The translations under genes and the position numbers were made by a program. Positions 7,797 through 15,476 of a stretch of DNA of 29,058 nt are shown here, piece by piece. Below the pieces are notes generated by a model. That model had not been told where the DNA came from and ran no database searches. It was given only the letters and a program-made list of their open reading frames with translations. Source of the stretch: an uncultured Oribacterium sp. (GTDB taxonomy: Bacteria > Bacillota > Clostridia > Lachnospirales > Lachnospiraceae); assembly GCA_937927445.1 (NCBI GenBank), contig CALAOB010000023.1, forward strand, positions 1 to 29,058. The letters are read 5' to 3'. Each line of letters opens with the position of its first letter. The first letter of the stretch is position 1.

Positions 7797-8231
7797 TCAG
7801 CGGGCTTCGATCCGGCCATCCGTTGCCGGATAGACGATGACGACCACGCCTTCTGCTTCCGTCACGATCGTCTCTCCTCTTCGTAATTCTGCCTGAAGGT
7901 GAATCGCGCGACTGCCCGGCCTGTGCGCACTCACCCATGCACGTCCTTCGAGATGATCGCCGACATAGGCGATCGTGCGATAGTTCACGTTGATATTTGC
8001 CGTCACGATGTCCTGCCCGGACCAAGCGCGGCCCGCATAGATCATCAGGTTATCGAGGATGGATGCGGCGATGCCGCCATGCAGGATATGATCATAGCCG
8101 ATGTAGTTCTCCTGTACAGTCCATGCGCAGGTCGCGTTTCCTTTCTCTGCATCCGTCTCAATCTCGATATGGGTTCCGATGGGATTCTTCTTTCCGGTGA
8201 TAAAATCATATTCATATTTCAGGATCGACAT
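7797..8231 (-). CDS. PaaI-family acyl-CoA thioesterase (hotdog fold)
   Basis: A 144-residue single-domain protein with the hotdog signature: YDHILHGGIAASILDNLMI holds the conserved HGG and the helix residue Asp. ANINVNYRTIAYVGD follows, then a strand pattern ending in EAEGVVVIV. PaaI-type enzymes hydrolyse aryl- or acyl-CoA thioesters. Downstream of a CoA synthetase and a CoA-transferase it would release dead-end or product CoA esters and free the CoA pool. The start at 8231 has AAAGGAG upstream. A 33-bp tandem duplication copies this start region (8222-8287). Confidence 0.88.
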   Translation of the reverse strand: MSILKYEYDFITGKKNPIGTHIEIETDAEKGNATCAWTVQENYIGYDHILHGGIAASILDNLMIYAGRAWSGQDIVTANINVNYRTIAYVGDHLEGRAWVSAHRPGSRAIHLQAELRRGETIVTEAEGVVVIVYPATDGRIEAR

Positions 8232-8287
8232 ATTTTCTCCTTTTCATCACGGATGGATCGGCATATTTTCTCCTTTCCATCACGGAT
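8222..8287. repeat. 33-bp tandem duplication of a ribosome site and start codon
   Basis: Copies at 8222-8254 and 8255-8287 are adjacent and differ at two positions. Each carries AAAGGAGAAAATATG on the minus strand. The upstream copy would encode only MPIHP before a TGA, and that TGA overlaps a further ATG just before the real ribosome site. The effect may be a five-codon leader frame ahead of the thioesterase. Confidence 0.9.
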
Positions 8288-8317
8288 ATTGCAGTCTCAG
8301 ATATTTTCCGGGATATG

Positions 8318-8349
8318 GAATCAGCCAGGTGCTGTCACCTGGCTGATTC
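8318..8349. other. Perfect 14-bp hairpin between CoA-transferase and thioesterase genes
   Basis: Arms 8318-8331 and 8336-8349 are fully complementary (GAATCAGCCAGGTG and its reverse complement) around a CTGT loop. Neither side is followed by a T-run, so it is not a canonical intrinsic terminator. An RNA-processing or mRNA-stabilising stem is a better reading. Confidence 0.75.
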
Positions 8350-8398
8350 ACAACTATGAAACTGACATACGGTCAAACAGATACCAGCACAAGCATCA

Positions 8399-9997
8399 TC
8401 AGAATGTATCCTTCAGTCTGCCCCAGTTCTCCTGGAACAGTGCTGCATCCATCAGTTTCGGACCACCTTCCGGCACGATCGGGCGGAAGCCCATATGATC
8501 GAGGACCTGAGTCTGAAGATCGATACCCGGTGCGATTTCGGTCAGCACGAGTCCCTCTTCCGTCCGCTCAAATACACAGCGCTCTGTGATATAGCTGATC
8601 TTATTGCCCTTCTTCAGGCACTGCGATGCATTGAAGGAAATCTGTACGCAGTGATCTACGAACTTGTTGAAGCGGCCTTCCTGATCGATGTGCAGCTTTC
8701 CATCCTCCACATGACACTCGAGTCCACCGGCAGTAAAGGTGCCCATGAAGATCGAGTGCTTCGCGTTGGCCGAAATATTCGGGAAACCACCACAGCCGGC
8801 GATCTTGCCATTCAGGTAGGTGGTATTGACATTACCATCCTTATCCACCTCCGGCAGTCCGAAGACACCGGCGTCGAGTCCACCATGGTCGAAGAAACTG
8901 AAGAAATCGGTCTGATTCACCATCGCAATCGGATTGAAGTGTGCACCGAAATCGCCACCCTGCGCCGGCACACCGCCGATGAGTCCAGACTCGGAAAGCA
9001 TCATAATCTGATCATCGACGCCCTCCTCCATCAGAATACTCGGGACGAGCCCCGGCATGCCGATGCCGAAATTGCACTTCATACCGTGATGGAATTCCGC
9101 TGCGGTTCGACGCGCGATCACCTTCCGATGATCAAACGGAACCTCCTGCTTCGCGTCTCCGAGTGGTACGCGGATCTCTCCGGTGAACGCCGGATTGAAG
9201 TGAGTGATATGCGTCTGCATCGAACGCTCCGGATGCTCTTCGACGACGACATAATCGACGAGGATGCCTGGGATCTTTACGGTCCTCGGATCCAGAGAGC
9301 CTGTCTTCGCAACGCGCTCGACCTGGGCGATGACGATCGCACCGGAGGCCTTGGCTGCCATCGCGAGATCCAGCGGTTCACATGGCATACACTCCTTTTC
9401 ATAGCTCAGGTTGCCATCCTCATCTGCGGTTGTACCGCGAAGAAGGGCGACATTAAGTTTCGGAAGGGTATAGAAGAGATACTCCTCTCCCATAAAATCC
9501 GGAATATGATAAACGAGCTGTTTGCCTTCCTTCTTCGTTTTTTCGTTGATCATCGCACCGTCAAAACGCGGATCGATATAGGTTCCGAGGCCGACCTTCG
9601 TCATCAGTCCAGGGAAACCTCGACCGATCTCTCGCCAGATCTGTCCGACGATGCCGAGTGGGATGTTGTACGCAAGGATCTTATTATCCGTGATGTTTTT
9701 GATCATTTTAAAAGAGCAGCCGACATGTCCGTGGATCGAGCAGGTCAGAAGTCCATCCTCTGCCAGGGCATCCTCACCACGTGTCTTCTTTTTTTCAGGA
9801 TCCATACGTCCGAAATCACCCTGTCCTGCGCCGTGAATATGTGTGATTCCCGCCGGGTGTCCGCACTCCTTAAAACGATCCTGGATTGCGAGCCCGATTT
9901 CCTCCGGCCATCCGGTCATCCCCTGCACTGCCGAACCGATGACTGCGCCATCCGGAATCAGCTCCGCTGCCTGTTTCGGTGTAATAAATTTTGCCAT
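8399..9997 (-). CDS. Family I acyl-CoA:carboxylate CoA-transferase (YdiF/propionate CoA-transferase type)
   Basis: At 532 residues it is a full-length fused alpha-beta family I CoA-transferase, the size of E. coli YdiF and clostridial Pct. The N-terminal half has GSAVQGMTGWPEEI and a Gly-rich GAGQGDFG. The C-terminal half has GIGMPGLVPSIL and the catalytic glutamate in LSESGLIGG (about Glu336), which forms the glutamyl-CoA intermediate. It moves CoA from one acyl-CoA to another acid without ATP. Placed 14 bases after an acyl-CoA synthetase gene, it probably passes CoA from product to incoming substrate. The ribosome site is GAAAGGAT, 5-6 bases before the ATG. Its acyl specificity cannot be read. 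Confidence 0.92.
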   Translation of the reverse strand: MAKFITPKQAAELIPDGAVIGSAVQGMTGWPEEIGLAIQDRFKECGHPAGITHIHGAGQGDFGRMDPEKKKTRGEDALAEDGLLTCSIHGHVGCSFKMIKNITDNKILAYNIPLGIVGQIWREIGRGFPGLMTKVGLGTYIDPRFDGAMINEKTKKEGKQLVYHIPDFMGEEYLFYTLPKLNVALLRGTTADEDGNLSYEKECMPCEPLDLAMAAKASGAIVIAQVERVAKTGSLDPRTVKIPGILVDYVVVEEHPERSMQTHITHFNPAFTGEIRVPLGDAKQEVPFDHRKVIARRTAAEFHHGMKCNFGIGMPGLVPSILMEEGVDDQIMMLSESGLIGGVPAQGGDFGAHFNPIAMVNQTDFFSFFDHGGLDAGVFGLPEVDKDGNVNTTYLNGKIAGCGGFPNISANAKHSIFMGTFTAGGLECHVEDGKLHIDQEGRFNKFVDHCVQISFNASQCLKKGNKISYITERCVFERTEEGLVLTEIAPGIDLQTQVLDHMGFRPIVPEGGPKLMDAALFQENWGRLKDTF

Positions 9998-10011
9998 AGT
10001 TTATCCTTTCT

Positions 10012-11706
10012 TCAGCTGAATCTCGTATGCTCAGCTGCTATCTTCTTCAGCTCTTCCTTTGCAATCTTACCGGAGCCGGTCAGTGGGAACTGCTGCAGGA
10101 TTTCGATTTCTTCCGGAATCTTGATGGTTGAAATCTTCCCTTTACAGTCACTCCGTAGTTCTTCCAGGCGTAGTTCCTGCTCCGGCTTCAGGATCAGAAA
10201 TGCATAGACACCCTCACCGAATTCACGATTCGGCGCGCCCACGACACAGGCATCCTCGATTTTCGGATGCTGGCGTAAAAAGTCTTCGATTTCCTTCGGA
10301 CTGATGTTCTCTCCACCCCGGATGATGATATCCTTGCATCTTCCTTTCAGACGGATGATGCCATCCCGATCCACCGTTGCGATATCTCCGGTGCGAAGCC
10401 AGCCATCCTCGAACGCTTTTTCTGTTTCTTCGATGTTCCGAATATACCCCGCCGTAACACAGGGGCCCTTGATACAGATTTCACCGACCTGATTCTCTCC
10501 CAGGGCGATACCGGTAGCGAGGTCACGAATCTTCCACTCAACCATGGGCCAGAAACGGCCGACGGTCGTTGACACCATCCGAAGTGGATCCTGTAGCTCT
10601 GTGCTACTGATTCCTGGTCCTGCTTCCGTCATCCCATACATCACCATGAAATGATCGATATGCAGAACCTCCGATGCATGTCGGAACACATCCTCCGGAC
10701 AGCTCGCTCCGGCGATCACGCAGAGTCGAAGATGGAGATTCTGCTCACCTCCGATTTCTTCTGCATGATGCATCAGTCGAAGGAGAATCGTCGGAACGCA
10801 GCTCATCACCGTACACTTTTCCTTCACCAGAAGCTCCAACACACCCTCATGCTTCAGATCATCGAACAATACCATCGTAGCCCCGGCCATCAGTGTCGTC
10901 AGCATGCTTCCGATGCAGCCCAGGGAGTGAAACAGCGGAGCCGTCACACACAGCCGGTCATCTGCCGTCATCTTCATATAGTGCACATGTTCGAGTGCAT
11001 TCAGCATCATCTGTCGATGCGTCAGCGGAACGCCTTTCGGGGTACCGCTCGATCCGGACGTATGGATGATCGTGGCGATCTGGTCCATGTCCAGCTGCTT
11101 CGCACGGTTTTCCAGCAGCTGGTCGGAGCACTGTTCTCCTGCCTTCAGAATCTCATTCAGCTGCCATGCACAGCCTTCCGCTCCTGTCCCACCGGTCACG
11201 ATGATATGCCGGAGTTTCGGCAGCAGTGCGGTCTGCAGCCTGCCGGCAGTCTGCGTCTTCAGTTCCGAACAGATTTCATACAGCATCTCCATATGATCCC
11301 GGTTTTTCATCCGCTGCTTTATGATCATTATGCTGCATTCAGTATTCTCCAGAAGCCGTCGCAGCATATCCGCTTTTTCATGGATATTCACATTGACGAG
11401 CACTCCACCAGCCTTCGAGATGGCGAGCTTCGTGACGACATGCTCCCAGCAGTTATCGATGATCACCGCCACATGATCGCCCTGCCTGAGCCCCAGATGA
11501 ATCAGCCCCTTCGCCAGATCATCACTGACTGTATCGAGTTCCTGATACGTGAGGCGTCGATCATGCAGATAATCTATCACCGCGAGATGGTCCGGATACC
11601 GGGAGGCCTGAAAATGAATCAGCTCTCCCAGCGTCCGATTCGAAATGGAGCATCGATATGGATCATCGTTTTTTTGATTTTCAATCAACTGCGATTTGTC
11701 CATCAT
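10012..11706 (-). CDS. AMP-forming acyl-CoA synthetase
   Basis: An ANL-superfamily ligase of 564 residues that activates a carboxylic acid with ATP and CoA. The phosphate loop is TSGSSGTPKG (216-225). The adenine-binding motif is YGMTEAGPG (357-365). The hinge and ribose-binding region is WLRTGDIATVDRDG followed by GRCKDIIIRGGENI. The catalytic lysine is K547 in GSGKIAKEE. It has no signal or membrane segment. In this operon it would prime the pathway with the first CoA thioester, after which the CoA-transferase could recycle CoA. The start has two adjacent ATGs (11706 and 11703) after AGGGTTT. The acid could be aromatic or medium-chain. Confidence 0.92.
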   Translation of the reverse strand: MMDKSQLIENQKNDDPYRCSISNRTLGELIHFQASRYPDHLAVIDYLHDRRLTYQELDTVSDDLAKGLIHLGLRQGDHVAVIIDNCWEHVVTKLAISKAGGVLVNVNIHEKADMLRRLLENTECSIMIIKQRMKNRDHMEMLYEICSELKTQTAGRLQTALLPKLRHIIVTGGTGAEGCAWQLNEILKAGEQCSDQLLENRAKQLDMDQIATIIHTSGSSGTPKGVPLTHRQMMLNALEHVHYMKMTADDRLCVTAPLFHSLGCIGSMLTTLMAGATMVLFDDLKHEGVLELLVKEKCTVMSCVPTILLRLMHHAEEIGGEQNLHLRLCVIAGASCPEDVFRHASEVLHIDHFMVMYGMTEAGPGISSTELQDPLRMVSTTVGRFWPMVEWKIRDLATGIALGENQVGEICIKGPCVTAGYIRNIEETEKAFEDGWLRTGDIATVDRDGIIRLKGRCKDIIIRGGENISPKEIEDFLRQHPKIEDACVVGAPNREFGEGVYAFLILKPEQELRLEELRSDCKGKISTIKIPEEIEILQQFPLTGSGKIAKEELKKIAAEHTRFS

Positions 11707-11722
11707 AAACCCTGTCTTTTCT

Positions 11723-12964
11723 TTACTTCATACTCTCTCTGAACTTTACGAGAAGGAAAATCAGCACGATCGCCACGATGCCAAATACACCGACGATCGT
11801 CAGCGGCATCGCATAGGATCCACCGGATTGCTCCATCAGACTCGTAAAGAACTTCGGTCCGACATAGCCGCCGAGCGCGAAACCGATAAACATGATGCCG
11901 TAATTGATGCCATTGTTCTTCGGTCCGAAATTATCTGCCGTCAGCGCCGGATATACACCCATGGAACCACCATAGCATGCTGCAATCAGCATAGCAAAAA
12001 TCAGGAACATTCCATACGACTGATTTACGCGCGATAAGCAGAAACCACTGATCGCCACGAGGCAGCCCATCGCCATCAGCGCCTTATAGCGTCCAATCTT
12101 ATCTGAAATCGCACCCCAGAGAAGACGACCACCGGAATTCGCGATACCGATGAACGATACCGTATACGCCACGAGTGCGCTCTCCTTCGGCAGTCCGCCG
12201 ATGGTCTTCGCCATTCCGGTCGCCGATTGAATCACGAAGAGACCGGCTGACGAGAAGCAAAGGAAAGCGATCACAGCTACATAATAACGTTTGTCCTGGA
12301 TCATTTCATTCCAGCTGTAATTCCTAGGTGCCGGACCATTTTTCTTCGGTGCAGGTGGTACGTATCCATCCGGCAACCAGCCTTCCGGTGGAGCCGAGAT
12401 GAAGAATCCACAGATAAATGCGACGATGCCGATCAGGATGGCAAGTATCATGAAGGTCTTCAGTACGCCAATGCTGCCGATCAGAGGTCTCAGCACGAAC
12501 GGGAAAAGAATGGACCCCAGTCCGAAGAAAGCGGTTGTAAGACCTGCAATCGTACCGCGCATTTCCGGGAACCATAATCCGGTGTTGGTGGTCGTGATAC
12601 CATTGATCATGCCGACACCGAAACCGGCGATGATGCCGAAGCCGATCCATACCATCGGCACACTGTGTGCCATGCTCGTCATCAGAAGACCCAGTAAGGT
12701 CAGAACCGCTCCGATTTTGATGACGCCTCCGGCGCCAAATTTTTTCTTCATCGCACCGCCGGTAATCATGGTGATCGGTCCGACACCTGTATTAAAGGTA
12801 AATGCCAGTGCCAGCGAAGAAGCCACCACTGTCGCACCGAAAATTTCTTCCGACTCACTCATAAATCCGGACTGGAAGATACTCCAGCAGTACGTAATAC
12901 CGATAAAGACGTTGACGATGCAGCTGGCTGCTACAACCGTCCATCTTTTCTTCATATAATCCAT
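11723..12964 (-). CDS. MFS transporter, oxalate/formate antiporter (OFA) family
   Basis: About 413 residues with a 12-helix major-facilitator pattern and a central cytoplasmic loop rich in Pro and Lys (near residues 205-225). OFA-like features include NVFIGITYCWSIFQSGF in helix 1, and GAISDKIGRYKALM in the loop between helices 8 and 9. The family exchanges or co-transports small carboxylates across the inner membrane. An in-frame TTG at 12979 precedes it, but GGGAGG lies right before the ATG at 12964, which I take as the start. It follows the hydroxylase subunits and precedes the CoA enzymes, so it likely carries the pathway's acid in, or substrate in exchange for product. Confidence 0.9.
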   Translation of the reverse strand: MDYMKKRWTVVAASCIVNVFIGITYCWSIFQSGFMSESEEIFGATVVASSLALAFTFNTGVGPITMITGGAMKKKFGAGGVIKIGAVLTLLGLLMTSMAHSVPMVWIGFGIIAGFGVGMINGITTTNTGLWFPEMRGTIAGLTTAFFGLGSILFPFVLRPLIGSIGVLKTFMILAILIGIVAFICGFFISAPPEGWLPDGYVPPAPKKNGPAPRNYSWNEMIQDKRYYVAVIAFLCFSSAGLFVIQSATGMAKTIGGLPKESALVAYTVSFIGIANSGGRLLWGAISDKIGRYKALMAMGCLVAISGFCLSRVNQSYGMFLIFAMLIAACYGGSMGVYPALTADNFGPKNNGINYGIMFIGFALGGYVGPKFFTSLMEQSGGSYAMPLTIVGVFGIVAIVLIFLLVKFRESMK

Positions 12965-13037
12965 ACACCCTCCCTTCAAAGAAAAATTCTATTTCTGTGC
13001 ATACGTTATTTATTTAACGATGTTTGATTTGGAAAGA

Positions 13038-13065
13038 GCGAGTCCCCGTCGTGGACGGGGCTCGC
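13038..13065. other. GC-rich hairpin between FAD subunit and transporter genes
   Basis: GCGAG, a bulged T and CCCCGTC pair across a GTG loop with GACGGGG and CTCGC, giving 12 bp. On the minus strand only a short CTCTTTCC follows, so termination would be partial at best. It may lower expression of the downstream genes or protect the hydroxylase mRNA 3' end. Confidence 0.65.
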
Positions 13066-13079
13066 TTTAACACACGACT

Positions 13080-15458
13080 TTATGCGTTTGCCATCCGCTC
13101 TACGAGATTTGAGATGAGTGCTCTGACTTCCTGCACCTTATAGGCGTTATACTGAAGCGGCGCAGCATCCTTTACAGCGATCTCTGCAGCCTCAGCAGCA
13201 ACTTCCTTCGTCGGTTTCTTTCCGATCAGGAACGCTTCTACCTCCGGTCGTACCAGCGGAACCGGTGCCACTGCACCCAGAACCAGCTTCACATCACAGA
13301 TCACCCCATCCTCGAGCTTATACGCATATGCGAGAGATGCAATTGCGAAGTCGATCGAATCACGTACTCTGAATTTGTCATAGCCGGTCGTATATCCATC
13401 CAGCTTTTCAAAACGAACGGCCTTGATCAGCTCACCCGGATTCAGCATATCGTATGCCTTAAGCTTCGTCGTAAAGAAATCCTTCGACCGAATGGTTTTC
13501 TCCGTTGTAATCAGTTCCGCATCCATCATCACCATCACCGGTGAAAGGTCGGAAGCATTCACCGAATAACATCCGCAGTCCATACATCTGCCGGCTTCCT
13601 GGATAGCTGTTTCCGGTGTAAAGGATCCCGTATCCTCGTCACTCAGTGTCCGCTCGGATACCGCCCGCTCCGGAAGAACATGCATCGTCGTTTCCTTGAT
13701 GGCGTCCTTATCAAAGTGAAGGAATCCCTTCGTCTGCGGCCAGTGATACTCTTCTACGCCGAGATCCTTATTGATCGTGATGGCTGCAACACGTCCACCA
13801 TGAATCGCCTTGATGGCGAGGTTCGGTCCGGTAACCGCATCACCACCTGCATAGATCTTCGGATTCGAGGTCTTCGCAGTCTCGAGATCGGCATCGATCA
13901 GACCTCTCGGGCTCTTCACCTGAGACAGGAAGTTCTCGCCGAGGAAGCTGATATCGACACGCTGTCCGGTAGCGAGGATGATATAATCCGACGCAAAGTT
14001 CATCTTCGTGTCGTAATCATACTGCGGATCAAATCTGCCCTCTGCATTTCGTACGGAGGTACACTTCATGGACTCGAGTCCGTTGACCTTACCGTCTGCA
14101 TCCGTCAGTACTCTGGAAAGACCCCAGCCATTAAAGATTTCGACGTCTTCTTCCTTCGCTCTGCTGACATCTTCTTCTGTCGCCGGCATCTCATCTGCCT
14201 GCTCGAGACAAACCAGCTTCACGGACTTCGCGCCGAGACGCTTTGCGGTCATTGCAACATCCATCGCAACATTACCGCCACCACAGACGAGAATATCATT
14301 ACCGATGGCCTTCTGGAGATAGGTATTGACATCGACGAGGAAATTCAGACCGAACTGTGTCAGCTCCTCACCACCGATACCGAGAAGCGGCTGCTTCCAC
14401 GCACCTGTACCGAGGTAGATGGCATCGTATTCCTGATCCAGCTGATCGAGGGTGATGTCCTTACCGAGTTCCGTATTCATCCGGAACTCGACACCCATCT
14501 TTTCAAGCTGAGCGGCATATCCGTCAACGATGTCCTTCGGCAGACGATAGTGTGGGATACCATACTGAAGAACACCACCCGCCTTCTCCATACGATCATA
14601 TACCACGACCTTTTCACCGGCACGACGGAGATAATATGCTGCAGTCAGACCACCAGGGCCTGCTCCGACGATGGCCACCTTTTTACCAGACTCCTGTTCC
14701 GGTGCCTTAAAATAGTCATCATAATGCGCGATGATATAATCACCGAGTGAACGCTCTACGGCATGGATATCGACCGGATCACCGTGCTGATTCTGATTGC
14801 ACTTCAGCTGGCAGTTATGCGGACATACCCTCGAGGTAACCATCGGCATAGGATTGTACTCGAGGAAGATTCTGGCCGCACCATCCCAGTCACCTTCACG
14901 AAGCTTCGCCATGTACCCCGGAATATCCGTATTGCCCGGGCACTCATGGGAACATGGTGTAAACCCCGTCTTCATACCACCATAGATGGAGTGATAGCGG
15001 TTCTGTCCCTGAATCGCGAAACACTCTTCACCACCCTTACGTGCGCAGTCGAGTCTTCCACCGATGCCATTCGGATAGCGGTAGAACCAGCAACGTACAT
15101 CCTGGCAGAGGTTACCGCCGATGGTACCTTCATTACGGATGATTGGTGAAGCGATGGATTTCGCAGCTTCCTGAACGGCTGCTGCTCCTTTCGCAATTTC
15201 CGGATTTTCTACGATCTTTGTCAATTTCGTCAGGGCACCGATTTCTATTGAGCTCCCTTCCTCTTTGATATAATCTCCATCCTGGATGGTTTTGAGATTG
15301 ACGACCTTCTCTGGTGCCTTCTTCAGGATCTTCTCCTTCATCACACCGACGAGGTCCGTACCTCCGGCGATGGCCACTGCCTTACCGGATTCTGTATTCT
15401 TTAATAATGTGCTGGCTTCTTCAAAAGAAGCCGCACTCTCATAATCAAAATTTCTCAC
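13080..15458 (-). CDS. Molybdenum hydroxylase FAD subunit with a nested GltD-like NAD(P)H oxidoreductase
   Basis: 792 residues with a domain inside a domain. Residues 1-161 are the first part of a CoxM/HcrB-type FAD subunit (AGGTDLVG at 31-38; NEGTIGGNL at 109-117) plus an HcrB-like cysteine loop (C118, C123, C138, C146). Residues 162-630 are a complete GltD-type module: Fe-S cysteines C169, C173, C212, C216 and C220; dinucleotide folds at VAIVGAGPGG (261-270) and LVCGGGNVAMD (390-400); and the FAD motif YAGGDAVTGPNLA (536-548). Near 625-630 (CMDCGC) the subunit resumes with SVNASDLSPV and runs to the C-terminal CO-dehydrogenase flavoprotein domain. It starts at GTG 8 bases after AAGGAGG and 18 bases after the Mo-subunit stop. 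The insert would let NAD(P)H exchange electrons with the molybdoenzyme directly. Confidence 0.93.
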   Translation of the reverse strand: MRNFDYESAASFEEASTLLKNTESGKAVAIAGGTDLVGVMKEKILKKAPEKVVNLKTIQDGDYIKEEGSSIEIGALTKLTKIVENPEIAKGAAAVQEAAKSIASPIIRNEGTIGGNLCQDVRCWFYRYPNGIGGRLDCARKGGEECFAIQGQNRYHSIYGGMKTGFTPCSHECPGNTDIPGYMAKLREGDWDGAARIFLEYNPMPMVTSRVCPHNCQLKCNQNQHGDPVDIHAVERSLGDYIIAHYDDYFKAPEQESGKKVAIVGAGPGGLTAAYYLRRAGEKVVVYDRMEKAGGVLQYGIPHYRLPKDIVDGYAAQLEKMGVEFRMNTELGKDITLDQLDQEYDAIYLGTGAWKQPLLGIGGEELTQFGLNFLVDVNTYLQKAIGNDILVCGGGNVAMDVAMTAKRLGAKSVKLVCLEQADEMPATEEDVSRAKEEDVEIFNGWGLSRVLTDADGKVNGLESMKCTSVRNAEGRFDPQYDYDTKMNFASDYIILATGQRVDISFLGENFLSQVKSPRGLIDADLETAKTSNPKIYAGGDAVTGPNLAIKAIHGGRVAAITINKDLGVEEYHWPQTKGFLHFDKDAIKETTMHVLPERAVSERTLSDEDTGSFTPETAIQEAGRCMDCGCYSVNASDLSPVMVMMDAELITTEKTIRSKDFFTTKLKAYDMLNPGELIKAVRFEKLDGYTTGYDKFRVRDSIDFAIASLAYAYKLEDGVICDVKLVLGAVAPVPLVRPEVEAFLIGKKPTKEVAAEAAEIAVKDAAPLQYNAYKVQEVRALISNLVERMANA

Positions 15459-15476
15459 GATCGGTTCCTCCTTCGA

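Noticed and set aside
8495..10207. 570-codon plus-strand open frame
   Set aside because: It lies antisense to the CoA-transferase gene, which has full family motifs and a ribosome site. The plus frame has no recognisable domain and is a by-product of codon bias.
13680..14750. 356-codon plus-strand open frame
   Set aside because: It is antisense to the FAD/GltD-like subunit and shows no protein-like motif.
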